54,490 nt of DNA, from assembly GCA_011523685.1 (NCBI GenBank), contig WTGG01000025.1:1-54490 (forward strand). The letters run 5' to 3'. The notes below the pieces were generated by a model, which searched no databases, was not told the DNA's origin, and saw nothing but the letters and a program-made list of their open reading frames with translations. The stretch's first letter is position 1; each line of letters starts with the position of its first letter. A program made the translations under genes and the position numbers. The DNA comes from Coxiellaceae bacterium (GTDB lineage: Bacteria > Pseudomonadota > Gammaproteobacteria > Coxiellales > Coxiellaceae). This document shows positions 33,701 to 42,155 of this stretch, piece by piece.

Positions 33701-36411
33701 AACAACCAGATAATTCATGGAGGATTCAACGAGTATTGAGAAGTATTGTTGGACAATTTAATTTTACGTCACCACCCAGCAGAGATCGACAACCAAGCAG
33801 GCTACCAAATCATCAAGAAACTCCCGAAACATTCGACTGTATATTCGCAGAACGCAGTTGCTATAAATTCAACCCTACGAATTTCCCAATTCACCCCAGA
33901 GAAACAGCTGTCGGTGTTTATAATGAAATTGATAGTCATACGCTTGAATCACTCAATCCATTGACCATTCATCAACTCACGGTCTTCATTGTATTTGCTA
34001 TCACACAAAGAGCTGCCAATCTAAAAGACCTTTTACTTGCAAAAGATCTTCTTGCCAAACCTTTAATTCAAGAGGCAATAATATCCAGAAAAGAGACCCG
34101 TGACTTTTTACACGACATGTGTCTATCAATTAACGATAAACCTAAGGGTATTACGATTCCGAAAGTTACCGAGCTAGATCATACTTTCAGGAAAGAGCTC
34201 TATAAATCATCACAAATAGTAGCGATGCGCGGTCAATGGCATTACAATGCACTTGAGTCAATCAAAGATGATCCAAAAAAATTAGCGGAATTTTTTCTAG
34301 TTCCCGGACAACAGAATCCTAATGATATGGGTACTCAACTGGGGATAGGATTCCGACCAGAAGAGTCTGGAGTTCTTGCCTACACGACCATTGATGGAAG
34401 AAAAATACCCTTAGAGAAAAAAAACAAGCTTAGGTTTAGAGAAAACACTAGTTGTGAGGGATTAAAGCAGAAGATGCTGAAGGAAGATGGTTTTTTCGGA
34501 CTTCTTGATGGCGACGATCTAGCTCAAGATGTTCGGGACAATATGGAAAAATTCTGCTTTGAACAAATCACTACTCAAGGTATTTCATCGACGGCAAGAG
34601 AACTGTTACAGAAATTTGATCTTTTGCAATCAAAAACATCAGGCCTATCAAAACTTACTATCGCTTGGAATGATAGTGGAAACCCCATTGAGGCTTCTGA
34701 GGAAAATGCAGCCCCACTGCCTCCTATTCATAAATATAACTTAGAGAGAAAAGGAAATACTATTATCTTAACAACAGAAGAAAGATACTATGGGGCGATT
34801 AACAAACAAGAGAAGCATGTACTTTATGATATAGACATACCTGATTCACTCAAGCCACCAGTGTATACAAAAGTTTTTGAAGAAGAAGATACTCAGCATA
34901 TTGTAAAACTCAGTTCAACAATCAAGTTTGATTTCTCAAATACTAAAACTGACCCTGATATTTCAGTCAATCAATATGAAGTTGATTGGCATCCCACGTT
35001 AATGTCATACCTTCATGCTAAAACTGATTTAATGAAGACAATGAGCCCTGAAAATGTTATCCAGGGGTATTTAAAATCTAGGAAAGAATATATAAGTACT
35101 CACCTTGACTATCTTCAAAAAGAATCCAAAGAATACCAAGAAAAACTTATTACAAACCCTCTTGATAAAGAATCATTAACTAAGCTTCAAGAACTCAATG
35201 TGAAGCTGTCCTCCCTGACAGTTGAACATTTATCTGGTGAATACCAAGCATTAATAAAAGAAAATAAACACATTATATTACTTGCTAAAATTGCAGCAGG
35301 ACAACTTTCCTATCAGCCAAGAATACCAGAAGAAAACCAGAAAGAAACACTTCAAGAATATTATCAAGATACACTCATATACCTAGCAAATGAAGATCCT
35401 CTCACCATCGAGTCCATGAGAGTTATTACCTGGTTGACATCTATTTTTCTCGCCGATAATCACGAAGATACAATTGAACTTCTTAAGGAATATCACAACC
35501 TCCCGAAGTCTGAGAGCAACTCACTCAATCAATACTGCGCGATGATTTATGTGATGCAGTGGAACCTACTATCGTCAAATCAAGAGATTTCACAGGAAAA
35601 AATCATTCAATCTTCTCCAACAACAAGTCAGATAAAGTTACTTGAACCAAAACTTAGAGCAGATATCCTTCATAAAAAAATTGAATTAATCTTAGAACAT
35701 GCAAATGACTTGAAGAAAAAGATTCATGATAGCGAAGAAGGACGACAAGAAGATGACACAGGAGACACACCTCAAGATCAACTTAATGTAATGGCAGCAG
35801 AATATCAAAAAGCACTCTTATGCCTAACCAATGAAGGCGACCCTAACGACACCATGCAAGTTATTATCTGGTTGACAAAGATTTTTCTCGCCGAGAACAA
35901 CGAACAGAAATACGAGCTGATTCAAAAATACCATGAGCTCCCAAAGCTTGAACAAGACAACCCACTCAATCAACACGGCGCCATGATTTACGCCAAAGAG
36001 TGGCTAGCACTTTTCGATCTCTCTAAAAACGAGCCAACAGAATTCACTCCTGAAGAACTTCAAGGGTGTCAGCCAACAGAAGCAGACATTAACTTGCTTG
36101 AGGACCCTTTGAAAGAGCGTATTCAAAGTGCACTAAACGAGATCCAGATATCGCTTTCTCAAACAGCACACAATCCGACACAGTTTTCTCCAGAAGAATT
36201 ACTGATTGGAGCAGAAGAGCCGCGTAAACACACATTAGTGGAGTTTTTTAACTGGATTGTGCGACTAGTTTCTATTGGGAACGCTGAAGAACCATCGCAT
36301 ACATCATTATTACATTCATCAATATTTGCTGATAAAAATACTAATAATACTGGTTCACTACTTGAAGAAAAACCTAACCCATTGCTGACCTATGATTCAT
36401 CGCATCATTAA
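30751..36411 (+). CDS. Giant hypothetical protein with N-terminal HAD-like domain, candidate effector
   Basis: 1886 residues from ATG 30751 (GGAG six bases upstream). Residues 15-200 form a HAD-like domain with motifs in the usual order: VSLDFDGCF (Asp20, Asp22), ILVGSNRQT (Ser46) and FVDDKEDI (Asp142, Asp143), followed by FIPEGVTLQLFRYSP. The remaining 1650 residues are mostly charged, helical and unrecognised, with coiled-coil-like Lys/Glu stretches. A Trp-rich patch lies near residues 910-940 (WFSWVSALCCW). Two related segments of about 75 residues start near residues 1534 and 1681. No signal peptide. Size, promoter and neighbours suggest a translocated effector; the phosphatase or phosphotransferase activity is inferred from motifs. 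Confidence 0.75.
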   Translation: MSGSTTQTTEEKKDIVVSLDFDGCFSEKNDSLIDFVEKAKTILVGSNRQTHRIDNDNGVDKKNGSCFPHFKEYGERFHRLLAADIQRQKEPGFTLEQEADKDKFEYIEDGYKRTLIYSQIQAMVELRKKNKQSPDFVFQFVDDKEDILQALKTFFCDNPDFIPEGVTLQLFRYSPEKEISEPEQFDENIHGTGEADANYVNTSNAISKYVETITNLEYPEWIIKWYPNELEIKEALESYKKIVRTQIIQKLGSVEQAQTPKSSEEIKSTHDIKLSEVDEEKIKQAKLYAKTYLQAKTLQAKTGLNAVISNEKNIKLEIHFHEQDGQLIYGGIGPSEETLQEIDEASLKAITQNIARIEKEASDKEQSSTEKLSYIIDRANSIFSCADVRKIAKEQYNSFKESLPKMCGEKNKFTLSKSEDEVIQLSAISHHQVKTQITYTSKASENGNGEPTIHQVTAIYDSIDNSWSIESDDKPELMRALAFPDQDAKEPTVKDFEDQLMALKRSMQDDVVKAGLTPNQDPMYVPEDYEQQEMLNWLKAYRQDGLMQKHFKQLSDLEEKLYSYIDSISGELTLDGKNFAEVLLRDQELLNCCNDEMGNYKVSLSSAQLFKNLYKQIYLGSFSDRLDEPEHYLTHRDSHIDKILAVINKRHPHDLDDDQPKRKKLLCTVKKINETLKSLDELKGTLIYQSQEINKFLKSPKDEQYEQVSGRFKAIYDMYRECGWKKQTLAEVYFSLHKHQKTDEQILTIAHRYLTNFINQYETTPEIKDPQPLTPDNTEAVKKFLNTEDKDQKLDEIVKRRMTEAYQSTPKDIDRIKILTKAIYLASLFQRLNALGSMGNDCIDQILSHRQSLLEQTVDDKALQACEKFLVENENIKVTDKKNIVRIEKIYQAPPTPTATAAEINNTWFSWVSALCCWNSSNTEASSWLAYFASFFNWLPCETQRPTTQQLPNKEKQKGIPVYSSPAPLQQIREDRSVQDQDHQQPDNSWRIQRVLRSIVGQFNFTSPPSRDRQPSRLPNHQETPETFDCIFAERSCYKFNPTNFPIHPRETAVGVYNEIDSHTLESLNPLTIHQLTVFIVFAITQRAANLKDLLLAKDLLAKPLIQEAIISRKETRDFLHDMCLSINDKPKGITIPKVTELDHTFRKELYKSSQIVAMRGQWHYNALESIKDDPKKLAEFFLVPGQQNPNDMGTQLGIGFRPEESGVLAYTTIDGRKIPLEKKNKLRFRENTSCEGLKQKMLKEDGFFGLLDGDDLAQDVRDNMEKFCFEQITTQGISSTARELLQKFDLLQSKTSGLSKLTIAWNDSGNPIEASEENAAPLPPIHKYNLERKGNTIILTTEERYYGAINKQEKHVLYDIDIPDSLKPPVYTKVFEEEDTQHIVKLSSTIKFDFSNTKTDPDISVNQYEVDWHPTLMSYLHAKTDLMKTMSPENVIQGYLKSRKEYISTHLDYLQKESKEYQEKLITNPLDKESLTKLQELNVKLSSLTVEHLSGEYQALIKENKHIILLAKIAAGQLSYQPRIPEENQKETLQEYYQDTLIYLANEDPLTIESMRVITWLTSIFLADNHEDTIELLKEYHNLPKSESNSLNQYCAMIYVMQWNLLSSNQEISQEKIIQSSPTTSQIKLLEPKLRADILHKKIELILEHANDLKKKIHDSEEGRQEDDTGDTPQDQLNVMAAEYQKALLCLTNEGDPNDTMQVIIWLTKIFLAENNEQKYELIQKYHELPKLEQDNPLNQHGAMIYAKEWLALFDLSKNEPTEFTPEELQGCQPTEADINLLEDPLKERIQSALNEIQISLSQTAHNPTQFSPEELLIGAEEPRKHTLVEFFNWIVRLVSIGNAEEPSHTSLLHSSIFADKNTNNTGSLLEEKPNPLLTYDSSHH
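35350..35570 (+). repeat. Internal repeat copy 1 in the giant gene
   Basis: Encodes a segment with WLTSIFLADN, LLKEYHNLPK and LNQYCAMIY. It matches copy 2 at 35791-36012 closely in protein and partly in DNA (TGGTTGACA and TTTTTCTCGCCGA are shared). The offset between copies is 438 bases (146 residues). It indicates a duplicated structural module of unknown function. Confidence 0.75.
35791..36012 (+). repeat. Internal repeat copy 2 in the giant gene
   Basis: Encodes WLTKIFLAEN, LIQKYHELPK and LNQHGAMIY, the counterpart of copy 1. The conserved positions include the Trp-Leu-Thr, the Tyr-His, the Leu-Pro-Lys and the Leu-Asn-Gln groups. Confidence 0.75.
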
Positions 36412-36877
36412 AATCCCGTGATAACTTATCAAACGACTCGCTGATATACTGACTCTGAAAAGCCATCATCCACCGGGTAATGAGATCACCCTCTCCGTTA
36501 TCAAACGCTTCTATGGAACCCTGCAGTTGCTCTTGCCAAAAACTGTCATCACGGCTCAACCAATCTTTAATCACCGGCGAATAAGAACAATCGGCAAATA
36601 AGTTAAATTGCGTTAATCGACCTTCGCGGATCAAAGCTTTGTAATTGTTCCGTGTAAAACTCAGTTCGTCAGTAGAAGACTGTATGGTAGTGATAAGGCG
36701 ATCTAATACAGCCTTACGTTGATCTGAAACGGTAGTTAACTGTTCTAATGAATATTTTGGCAAGTATCGTGAAAAAATAGAAAATAATGATCCTAGTGAC
36801 CCAGGCATTCCCGCGAAACCATTATAATGACAATCAGTCACTCGCGTAAGCGGATACTCTCTTCTTGCAACGCCCAT
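36374..36877 (-). CDS. Hypothetical protein
   Basis: A 167-residue soluble protein, not recognised. GGGAG sits before the ATG. The sequence is helical, with FWQEQLQGSIEAFDNGEGD and WMMAFQSQYISESFDKL in the second half. The last 38 bases overlap the convergent 3' end of the giant gene. No signal peptide or membrane segment. Placement beside the candidate effector genes is the only hint to its role. Confidence 0.55.
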   Translation of the reverse strand: MGVARREYPLTRVTDCHYNGFAGMPGSLGSLFSIFSRYLPKYSLEQLTTVSDQRKAVLDRLITTIQSSTDELSFTRNNYKALIREGRLTQFNLFADCSYSPVIKDWLSRDDSFWQEQLQGSIEAFDNGEGDLITRWMMAFQSQYISESFDKLSRDFNDAMNHRSAMG

Positions 36878-37058
36878 AACATCTCCCTATTGTTATTGTG
36901 TTCATCCTTGAACAGACTCCTAGTATGAACCGATCAAAAACAGAACAAGATGACCAAGATCAATAAAATGCTATATCTTGTAACCAAACAACCCTCATGC
37001 TCATTTTTTTTTGAAAAACAACGCCTAAATCAGACTTTTACAGGGATAAATTGCGTCA

Positions 37059-37091
37059 TTTAATTTTTCCTTAAGGATTAAAGCGTATAAT
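37059..37091 (+). promoter_or_regulatory. PmrA-like box and -10 of the yajG-like gene
   Basis: TTTAAT (37059-37064), N5, CTTAAG (37070-37075), N10, TATAAT (37086-37091). Both half-sites fit YTTAAK and the -10 is the perfect consensus. The start codon lies 69 bases downstream. The same layout as at the U-box and giant genes, but in front of an envelope lipoprotein. Confidence 0.65.
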
Positions 37092-37160
37092 AATCCTACA
37101 TTAACGCTGAATTGGGCACTAAAGCCCTAGCAATAACCCTTAAGTCACTGAGAAACAACC

Positions 37161-37742
37161 ATGAAACACGGTAAAATCGCCCTCTTATTCACTCTAGGAT
37201 TAAGCACACTATTAACTGGGTGTAACTTGACTCATGAGCAGCTCACTCTCACACCGAATGTAGCTGTAACACCATCCAATGTAGGACAAGGTCGAACAAT
37301 CGCTGTTAAAGTACTCAATAACGTACCAAGCAAGCAAATTGGTATTCGTGCTAGTAACTATGATCCTGATAGAGCGATTACGCTGACGAATAATTTACAC
37401 GGCATGGTCGACCATGTCGTAACGACAACGCTTCAAGCCCAAGGTTTCAAACCGGTGCGAAACGATGCTTCAAGACACTTAGTGGTCAGCTTGAACTCTT
37501 TGAAATACCGTTATGACAACGCTGACACACTCAAAACAACCATTCATATTTCGTGCAGTTTATCTGTAAAAGCCAATGCTGAACATGAAACCCTATCGCG
37601 AACTTACCACTCTCGTGTTGATTTCAAAGTACTAACAGCACCATCGATGGCAACCGATCAGGCCTACATTAATGCCGTGATCTCCAACGCCCTCAACAAG
37701 ATGGTCAATGATGCTCAATTGATGCATTTACTCAGTCAATAA
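37161..37742 (+). CDS. YajG-like lipoprotein
   Basis: A 193-residue lipoprotein. The signal peptide ends in the lipobox LLTGC (Cys21). The mature part follows the YajG pattern: LTLTPNVAVTPSNVGQGRTI, then ITLTNNLHGMVDHVVTTTLQ, an AQGF.PV turn, and a C-terminal helix. E. coli YajG is an uncharacterised envelope lipoprotein encoded near ampG. Here the gene stands alone with its own PmrA-like promoter and a good terminator, so it may respond to the same signal as the candidate effector genes. Confidence 0.8.
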   Translation: MKHGKIALLFTLGLSTLLTGCNLTHEQLTLTPNVAVTPSNVGQGRTIAVKVLNNVPSKQIGIRASNYDPDRAITLTNNLHGMVDHVVTTTLQAQGFKPVRNDASRHLVVSLNSLKYRYDNADTLKTTIHISCSLSVKANAEHETLSRTYHSRVDFKVLTAPSMATDQAYINAVISNALNKMVNDAQLMHLLSQ

Positions 37743-37769
37743 AACCCCTCTATTTATTTTAAGCAACCT

Positions 37770-37802
37770 AATAGTGATCGCTTCGTGAGATCATTATTTT
37801 TT
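37770..37802 (+). terminator. Rho-independent terminator of the yajG-like gene
   Basis: A ten-base stem (37770-37779 with 37789-37798, one G-T pair), a nine-base loop and a run of six T (37797-37802). It lies 28 bases after the stop. Confidence 0.75.
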
Positions 37803-37921
37803 GTCATCATTTTTCAGAACAAACGATTGCTGATCTTATAAATGTTAAAAAAAATACTTCGATTTTTAACTGTTGAATATCACTAACCCTATAATGCCAC
37901 CTATCAGTTTGGTAGGCTTTT

Positions 37922-38516
37922 CTTGTTATCATTATTGATCTAAGCGAGATTCATAGCAGTAAATCGCAACAACGCCTCGCAGACGAGTTAGTGGATATCT
38001 ACTCCACCCTGGATTTTTGCCATTTTTATCCAGCACGGCATCTGACACTACAGGCACCAGCAACAATGAGTGCAATAGAGTCGTTATCGCACCTTACACA
38101 ACAACTGTTGTGTAGCTTTGCACAAGGTCTCGAATTACCACCTGATACCTTTCATCCTTGGTTACAACCACAATCGATCTATAATTTACGTTTATTACAC
38201 TACCCATCCGACCATCAACGCGACTGCTCGAACACCTTTGGTATAGCGCCTCACAGTGATTACGGATTAATAACCTTGGTTGCTCAAGAGAAAGTCAGTG
38301 GCTTACAAGTCAGGACACCTTGTGGTACCGATTGGATCGATGTCGAACCAATACCCGGAAGCCTAGTACTAAACACTGCTGATAGCTTAATTGGATGCCC
38401 CACTCAAACCGCTTGAACAGTTATGTCAGCATGAACCAGTAGTGTATGATGAGATCACCTATCGGCAATCTATCCAGCAGATACTAAAAAACAATTATGG
38501 ACGTGACAGCGATTAA
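37922..38516 (+). pseudogene. Broken isopenicillin-N-synthase-like 2OG/Fe(II) oxygenase
   Basis: The plus strand shows pieces of a non-haem iron oxygenase: VIIIDLSEIHSS (N-terminal IDLS), YNLRLLHYPS, then FGIAPHSDYGLITLVAQEK with the HxD iron pair and GSLVLNTADSL. At 38414 the frame stops. In another frame PLKPLEQLCQHEPVVYDEIT and YRQSIQQILKNNYG, the typical family C-terminus, follow to 38516. The segment with the third iron ligand (the HRV region) is missing and so is most of the N-terminal domain. The gene is a deletion and frameshift remnant. 37991-38416 is the longest open piece. Confidence 0.7.
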
Positions 38517-38521
38517 TGTAT

Positions 38522-39661
38522 TTAAGACATTATACATTGACAACATACATCCACCCTACCTCCACGATCTGAGTCGCTGCTAGACAATGATCCTTCTGAT
38601 AATCCACGTGATAATGCTGCACTTTTTGGACTACCACTATCGTCTGGACATGATTCCTCAGAATCTGATTTGTGGGCGCCAGATTCTGAAAAAAATATAT
38701 TCTTGTAATCAGCGACTGATACAGGAGATTTTGAATCTTTCCCAGAACGAAAATTTTCGAAGGGGTAAACATAACAAGGATCTTGATTTTGCTTTGAAAC
38801 TGATAATAACTCAGACAGAAAAGTTGGGATACGCTCAACGACATGACGCTCTAAGTTAAAATCGATGACCGGGATCGCCTCAATTGTCAGTGTCATTCCA
38901 ACATATATATCATACGGAAATAATCCGTCAGGGCCTAACAGAGGCCTTGCTAATTTTTCAGAAGCAAAATCATTAAACTCTACTAATCCCTTATCACTTT
39001 GAAATAATTGATTAAGCAATATTGTCACAAAGGTCATAGATTCTTTTAGCCTTGGTAAAAATAGTTCTGACTTGCGTAATGATCCTCTTTTCGTGACCTC
39101 ATCCTGCATGTCTTTCAGAGAAGTTTCTCTAGATTCACGAGATACTGACTGATAACGACATAACAAGCGGTGAAATCCTTCAAACTCTAATTTTTTCTGC
39201 TCGCCAATTTCTGGGTTATTTAGGTACGAACTATACTTATACCATTCCCAAATTTTTTTAAGACAGACCGCACTTAATATGCATTCTATATTATTTTTAA
39301 ACCATGACCGCTCAGACTCAAACATTTGATAACCCGCAGGAGCACGGTGTAATATACTGGGGTTCCTTTGAATAGCATCGAGTATCTGAACAGCAAATGG
39401 ATATATTGTGTCAGAAATTTTTCCCTTCGCAAGAATCTCATTGAAGCTATCATCTAAGCATACGGCTAAAAAATACCACTGGCCTTTTGTCTTCCAAAGG
39501 TGCAAAATACCAGCCGTTACGACAGCTCTTCTACCAACACAATCCCCTTCTGAAAATTCGCCATCATCATAGGCTTTAGTCGATAGGCATAATGGTTCAA
39601 TATCATGAATTTGAAACCCACAACAACCACTAAATGCATTGTAATATGACGTCGATTCCAT
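38522..39661 (-). CDS. Hypothetical protein, paralogue of the next gene
   Basis: A 379-residue soluble protein, not recognised. The opening segment ILHLWKTKGQWYFLAVCLDD resembles ILHCWKTSPNSQWQYCILLF of the 295-residue protein encoded just upstream, so the two are probably distant paralogues. The C-terminal 70 residues are Ser/Asp-rich and end in Cys-containing DVCCQC. No signal peptide. The promoter (39694-39726) fits the PmrA-like layout with one good half-site. Candidate effector by context only. Confidence 0.6.
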   Translation of the reverse strand: MESTSYYNAFSGCCGFQIHDIEPLCLSTKAYDDGEFSEGDCVGRRAVVTAGILHLWKTKGQWYFLAVCLDDSFNEILAKGKISDTIYPFAVQILDAIQRNPSILHRAPAGYQMFESERSWFKNNIECILSAVCLKKIWEWYKYSSYLNNPEIGEQKKLEFEGFHRLLCRYQSVSRESRETSLKDMQDEVTKRGSLRKSELFLPRLKESMTFVTILLNQLFQSDKGLVEFNDFASEKLARPLLGPDGLFPYDIYVGMTLTIEAIPVIDFNLERHVVERIPTFLSELLSVSKQNQDPCYVYPFENFRSGKDSKSPVSVADYKNIFFSESGAHKSDSEESCPDDSGSPKSAALSRGLSEGSLSSSDSDRGGRVDVCCQCIMS

Positions 39662-39693
39662 TTTAAATCTTACAACCTTTATAATTGACCAGG

Positions 39694-39726
39694 AGAATAT
39701 CAGATCAAGATTAAGGTTTTCTTATT
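39694..39726 (-). promoter_or_regulatory. PmrA-like box and -10 of the 379-residue gene
   Basis: On the minus strand AATAAG (39726-39721, four of six), N5, CTTAAT (39715-39710), N10, TATTCT (39699-39694). A second TTAA pair with 11-bp spacing (CTTAAC-N5-ATTAAT, 39761-39745) lies just upstream, at the 3' end of and outside the preceding gene. The -10 is 33 bases before the ATG. Confidence 0.5.
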
Positions 39727-39762
39727 TATAGCTATCGTGCACCAATTAATGGCTTGTTAAGA

Positions 39763-40650
39763 CTACGGAGTGGCCTTTTGAGATATCACATCAGAGATCA
39801 TCTCTATATCTAAAAATAATAAATCTCGCCACTCTGATGAAAAAGGCAACTGAACACAATCTGATGAAGACAATGGGAATTCAGATAAAGCACTCAATAG
39901 CTGATCACAATGACTCAATGAATAAAAAACTTTGGAATGATTTACTAATAATGCGGCGAAAGCCGTGTCTTTATTTTGTTCGATTTTCGAAGAATATTCA
40001 GAAACGATATTGGCAATCAGTTTAGAGGACTGACTCACAGATTCGGCTATCGATTGATACTTTATCAACCGATTAATAACCAACACCAGATGACAATAAA
40101 GGTCTAATACAGAAAACATGGTTTCATCAACGGAACCACGAAAACCTTTCTTAGTCTCCTGTAAAAAATGATTTAATAGTACACCCTCTTGATATAACCA
40201 TTGCATCACACCATCGTCTTCAGGCGAGTTCAATGAACAATATGATTGCTCAGGAAAAAATGATACTGATGAGACCTGAGATATCACGTAAATAAAAAGC
40301 GATAAACACACAATATCACCGTGCTTATCGAGCCATTCTATTTTCTTATCACTGACAATATCCAATGTTTGATTACAACTTGTCCGCTGTTTATTCGCCA
40401 TCAGGCTATTCAATACGTTAGTCATATTAGGAAAAAGCTCTGCTTCAAATTCACTATGACACCAATAATGGCCACGCGATGACTGAAATAACAAAATACA
40501 GTATTGCCATTGCGAATTAGGCGATGTTTTCCAACAATGCAGAATGTGATCATCGCTTGAATAATGATTCATTAACTCATCCATTGAGGGTGAATGAGGA
40601 TGAATCATAACAAAACGCAGCTCGCGGAAAGCATTCATCATTGACCGCAT
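39763..40650 (-). CDS. Hypothetical protein, paralogue of the 379-residue gene
   Basis: A 295-residue protein, not recognised. Shares the ILHCWKTS..QW opening with the downstream gene. A hydrophobic stretch near residues 125-145 (DIVCLSLFIYVISQVSSVSF) could be buried or membrane-associated. GGGGA precedes the ATG at a good distance. The two paralogues lie head to tail, with 101 bases between them. Function unknown. Confidence 0.6.
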   Translation of the reverse strand: MRSMMNAFRELRFVMIHPHSPSMDELMNHYSSDDHILHCWKTSPNSQWQYCILLFQSSRGHYWCHSEFEAELFPNMTNVLNSLMANKQRTSCNQTLDIVSDKKIEWLDKHGDIVCLSLFIYVISQVSSVSFFPEQSYCSLNSPEDDGVMQWLYQEGVLLNHFLQETKKGFRGSVDETMFSVLDLYCHLVLVINRLIKYQSIAESVSQSSKLIANIVSEYSSKIEQNKDTAFAALLVNHSKVFYSLSHCDQLLSALSEFPLSSSDCVQLPFSSEWRDLLFLDIEMISDVISQKATP

Positions 40651-40710
40651 AGCAATCCCCGTATCATTAAAAATGAGCGATCATACAGGAGTTTAACAAT
40701 TGATAAAGAC

Positions 40711-42060
40711 TTATGTGTAACGCTCAAGGCATTTTTGTTTCAAGCCACCAAATCCTTTGTTACTCATCAAAATAGCAGACTGAGAAACACGCAGGTCGGG
40801 TTGCCATTGTGACCACATCGCATCCACCGAATCAAAGCACTGCACAGAAGCCTGCACCTGATCGCGCAGTGTTGACACATCCCATTTCATATCTTGATGA
40901 TCCAATAACATCACATGATCAGCAGACGACAACGCTTTTGCTAACTCAGCCTGAAGTATACCTGACTGCATAGTTCGTGAACCGCACTCGAGAAAAACCG
41001 TGATAGGATCTTGGTCTACCTTGGCGCGCAACGACTGAAGTGCACTCGCAATGGCTGTTGGATGATGTGCAAAGTCATCGAAGATGGTTAACCCTTGCTG
41101 CTGCAAAACAAGCTCCATACGACGACATACGCCTTGAAAACCGATTAAAGCAGGCACTAACTGCTCTATAGGCACGCCCGCTTGAACCGCTGCAGCACAA
41201 GCTGACAAGGCGTTCGAAACATTGTGAACCCCTAAGATATTCCATGTCACCCTACCCAAGCAGGTTGACTGAAACCATAACTCAAACTCAGAGCCATCAT
41301 CGGCAATACGTTTTGCCTGCCAATCACCCTCAGACCCAACAGTCACAACAGGAGACCAGACGCCTTGTTGTAAAACAGTGTTGATGGCCTCACAATGGGT
41401 TGGCACAATCAGTCGACCCTGGCTCGGCACGGTACGAATCACATGATGAAACTGTTTTTGTATAGCTGATAAATCTGAAAAAATATCGGCATGATCGAAC
41501 TCTAAGTTATTCATCACCAATACATCAGGACGATAATGCACAAACTTAGAACGCTTATCAAAAAACGCGGTATCGTATTCATCAGCCTCAATCACAAAAT
41601 GTCGCGAATTTTTCCAGCGAGCCGGTTGTGAAAAGTTTTTCGGAGCACCACCGATCAGAAAAGAAGGTGATAATCCTGCTGAGTCTAACAACCAAGCCAA
41701 TAAACTGCTGGTGGTAGTTTTGCCATGAGTACCTGAGACCGCTAAAACGTGTTGATGACATAATACATGCTGAGCTAACCACTCGGGGCCCGAACAATAA
41801 CGATAACCACCATTTAAAATGGCTTCGACATAGGGGTGACCACGCGAATAGGCATTACCAATAATCACCCAATCATCTTCCTGTGACAATTGACTTACAT
41901 CATAACCGGTGGTGACTTCAATGCCTGCCGTAGCTAACACATCGGACATGGGTGGATAAATCTGGTCGTCACAGCCAGAGACCTGACAACCAAGTTCACG
42001 CGCAATCAAAGCCACACCGGCCATGAAAGTACCTGCTATACCGACAATGTGAATTCGCAT
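40711..42060 (-). CDS. mpl: UDP-N-acetylmuramate:L-Ala-gamma-D-Glu-meso-DAP ligase
   Basis: A 449-residue Mur-ligase-family enzyme that joins recovered murein tripeptide to UDP-MurNAc, recycling peptidoglycan in the cytoplasm. The N-terminal MRIHIVGIAGTFMAGVALIA is the Mpl signature, GTHGKTTTSSLLAWLL is the ATP P-loop, EADEYDTAFFDKRSKF and the FDDFAHHPTAIASAL block are also typical. Length is as expected. It is divergent from pfp with 95 bases between. Peptidoglycan recycling fits with dacA and the D-amino-acid enzymes in the window. Confidence 0.95.
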   Translation of the reverse strand: MRIHIVGIAGTFMAGVALIARELGCQVSGCDDQIYPPMSDVLATAGIEVTTGYDVSQLSQEDDWVIIGNAYSRGHPYVEAILNGGYRYCSGPEWLAQHVLCHQHVLAVSGTHGKTTTSSLLAWLLDSAGLSPSFLIGGAPKNFSQPARWKNSRHFVIEADEYDTAFFDKRSKFVHYRPDVLVMNNLEFDHADIFSDLSAIQKQFHHVIRTVPSQGRLIVPTHCEAINTVLQQGVWSPVVTVGSEGDWQAKRIADDGSEFELWFQSTCLGRVTWNILGVHNVSNALSACAAAVQAGVPIEQLVPALIGFQGVCRRMELVLQQQGLTIFDDFAHHPTAIASALQSLRAKVDQDPITVFLECGSRTMQSGILQAELAKALSSADHVMLLDHQDMKWDVSTLRDQVQASVQCFDSVDAMWSQWQPDLRVSQSAILMSNKGFGGLKQKCLERYT

Positions 42061-42155
42061 AAACCCCCCTCAACATGCGCAATCTGGGCCAAAAGTCTAG
42101 CACAATGCCAGCTGTCAATGCTATGATCAGTTTTTTAAAACAAGGGGGTAAGGGA

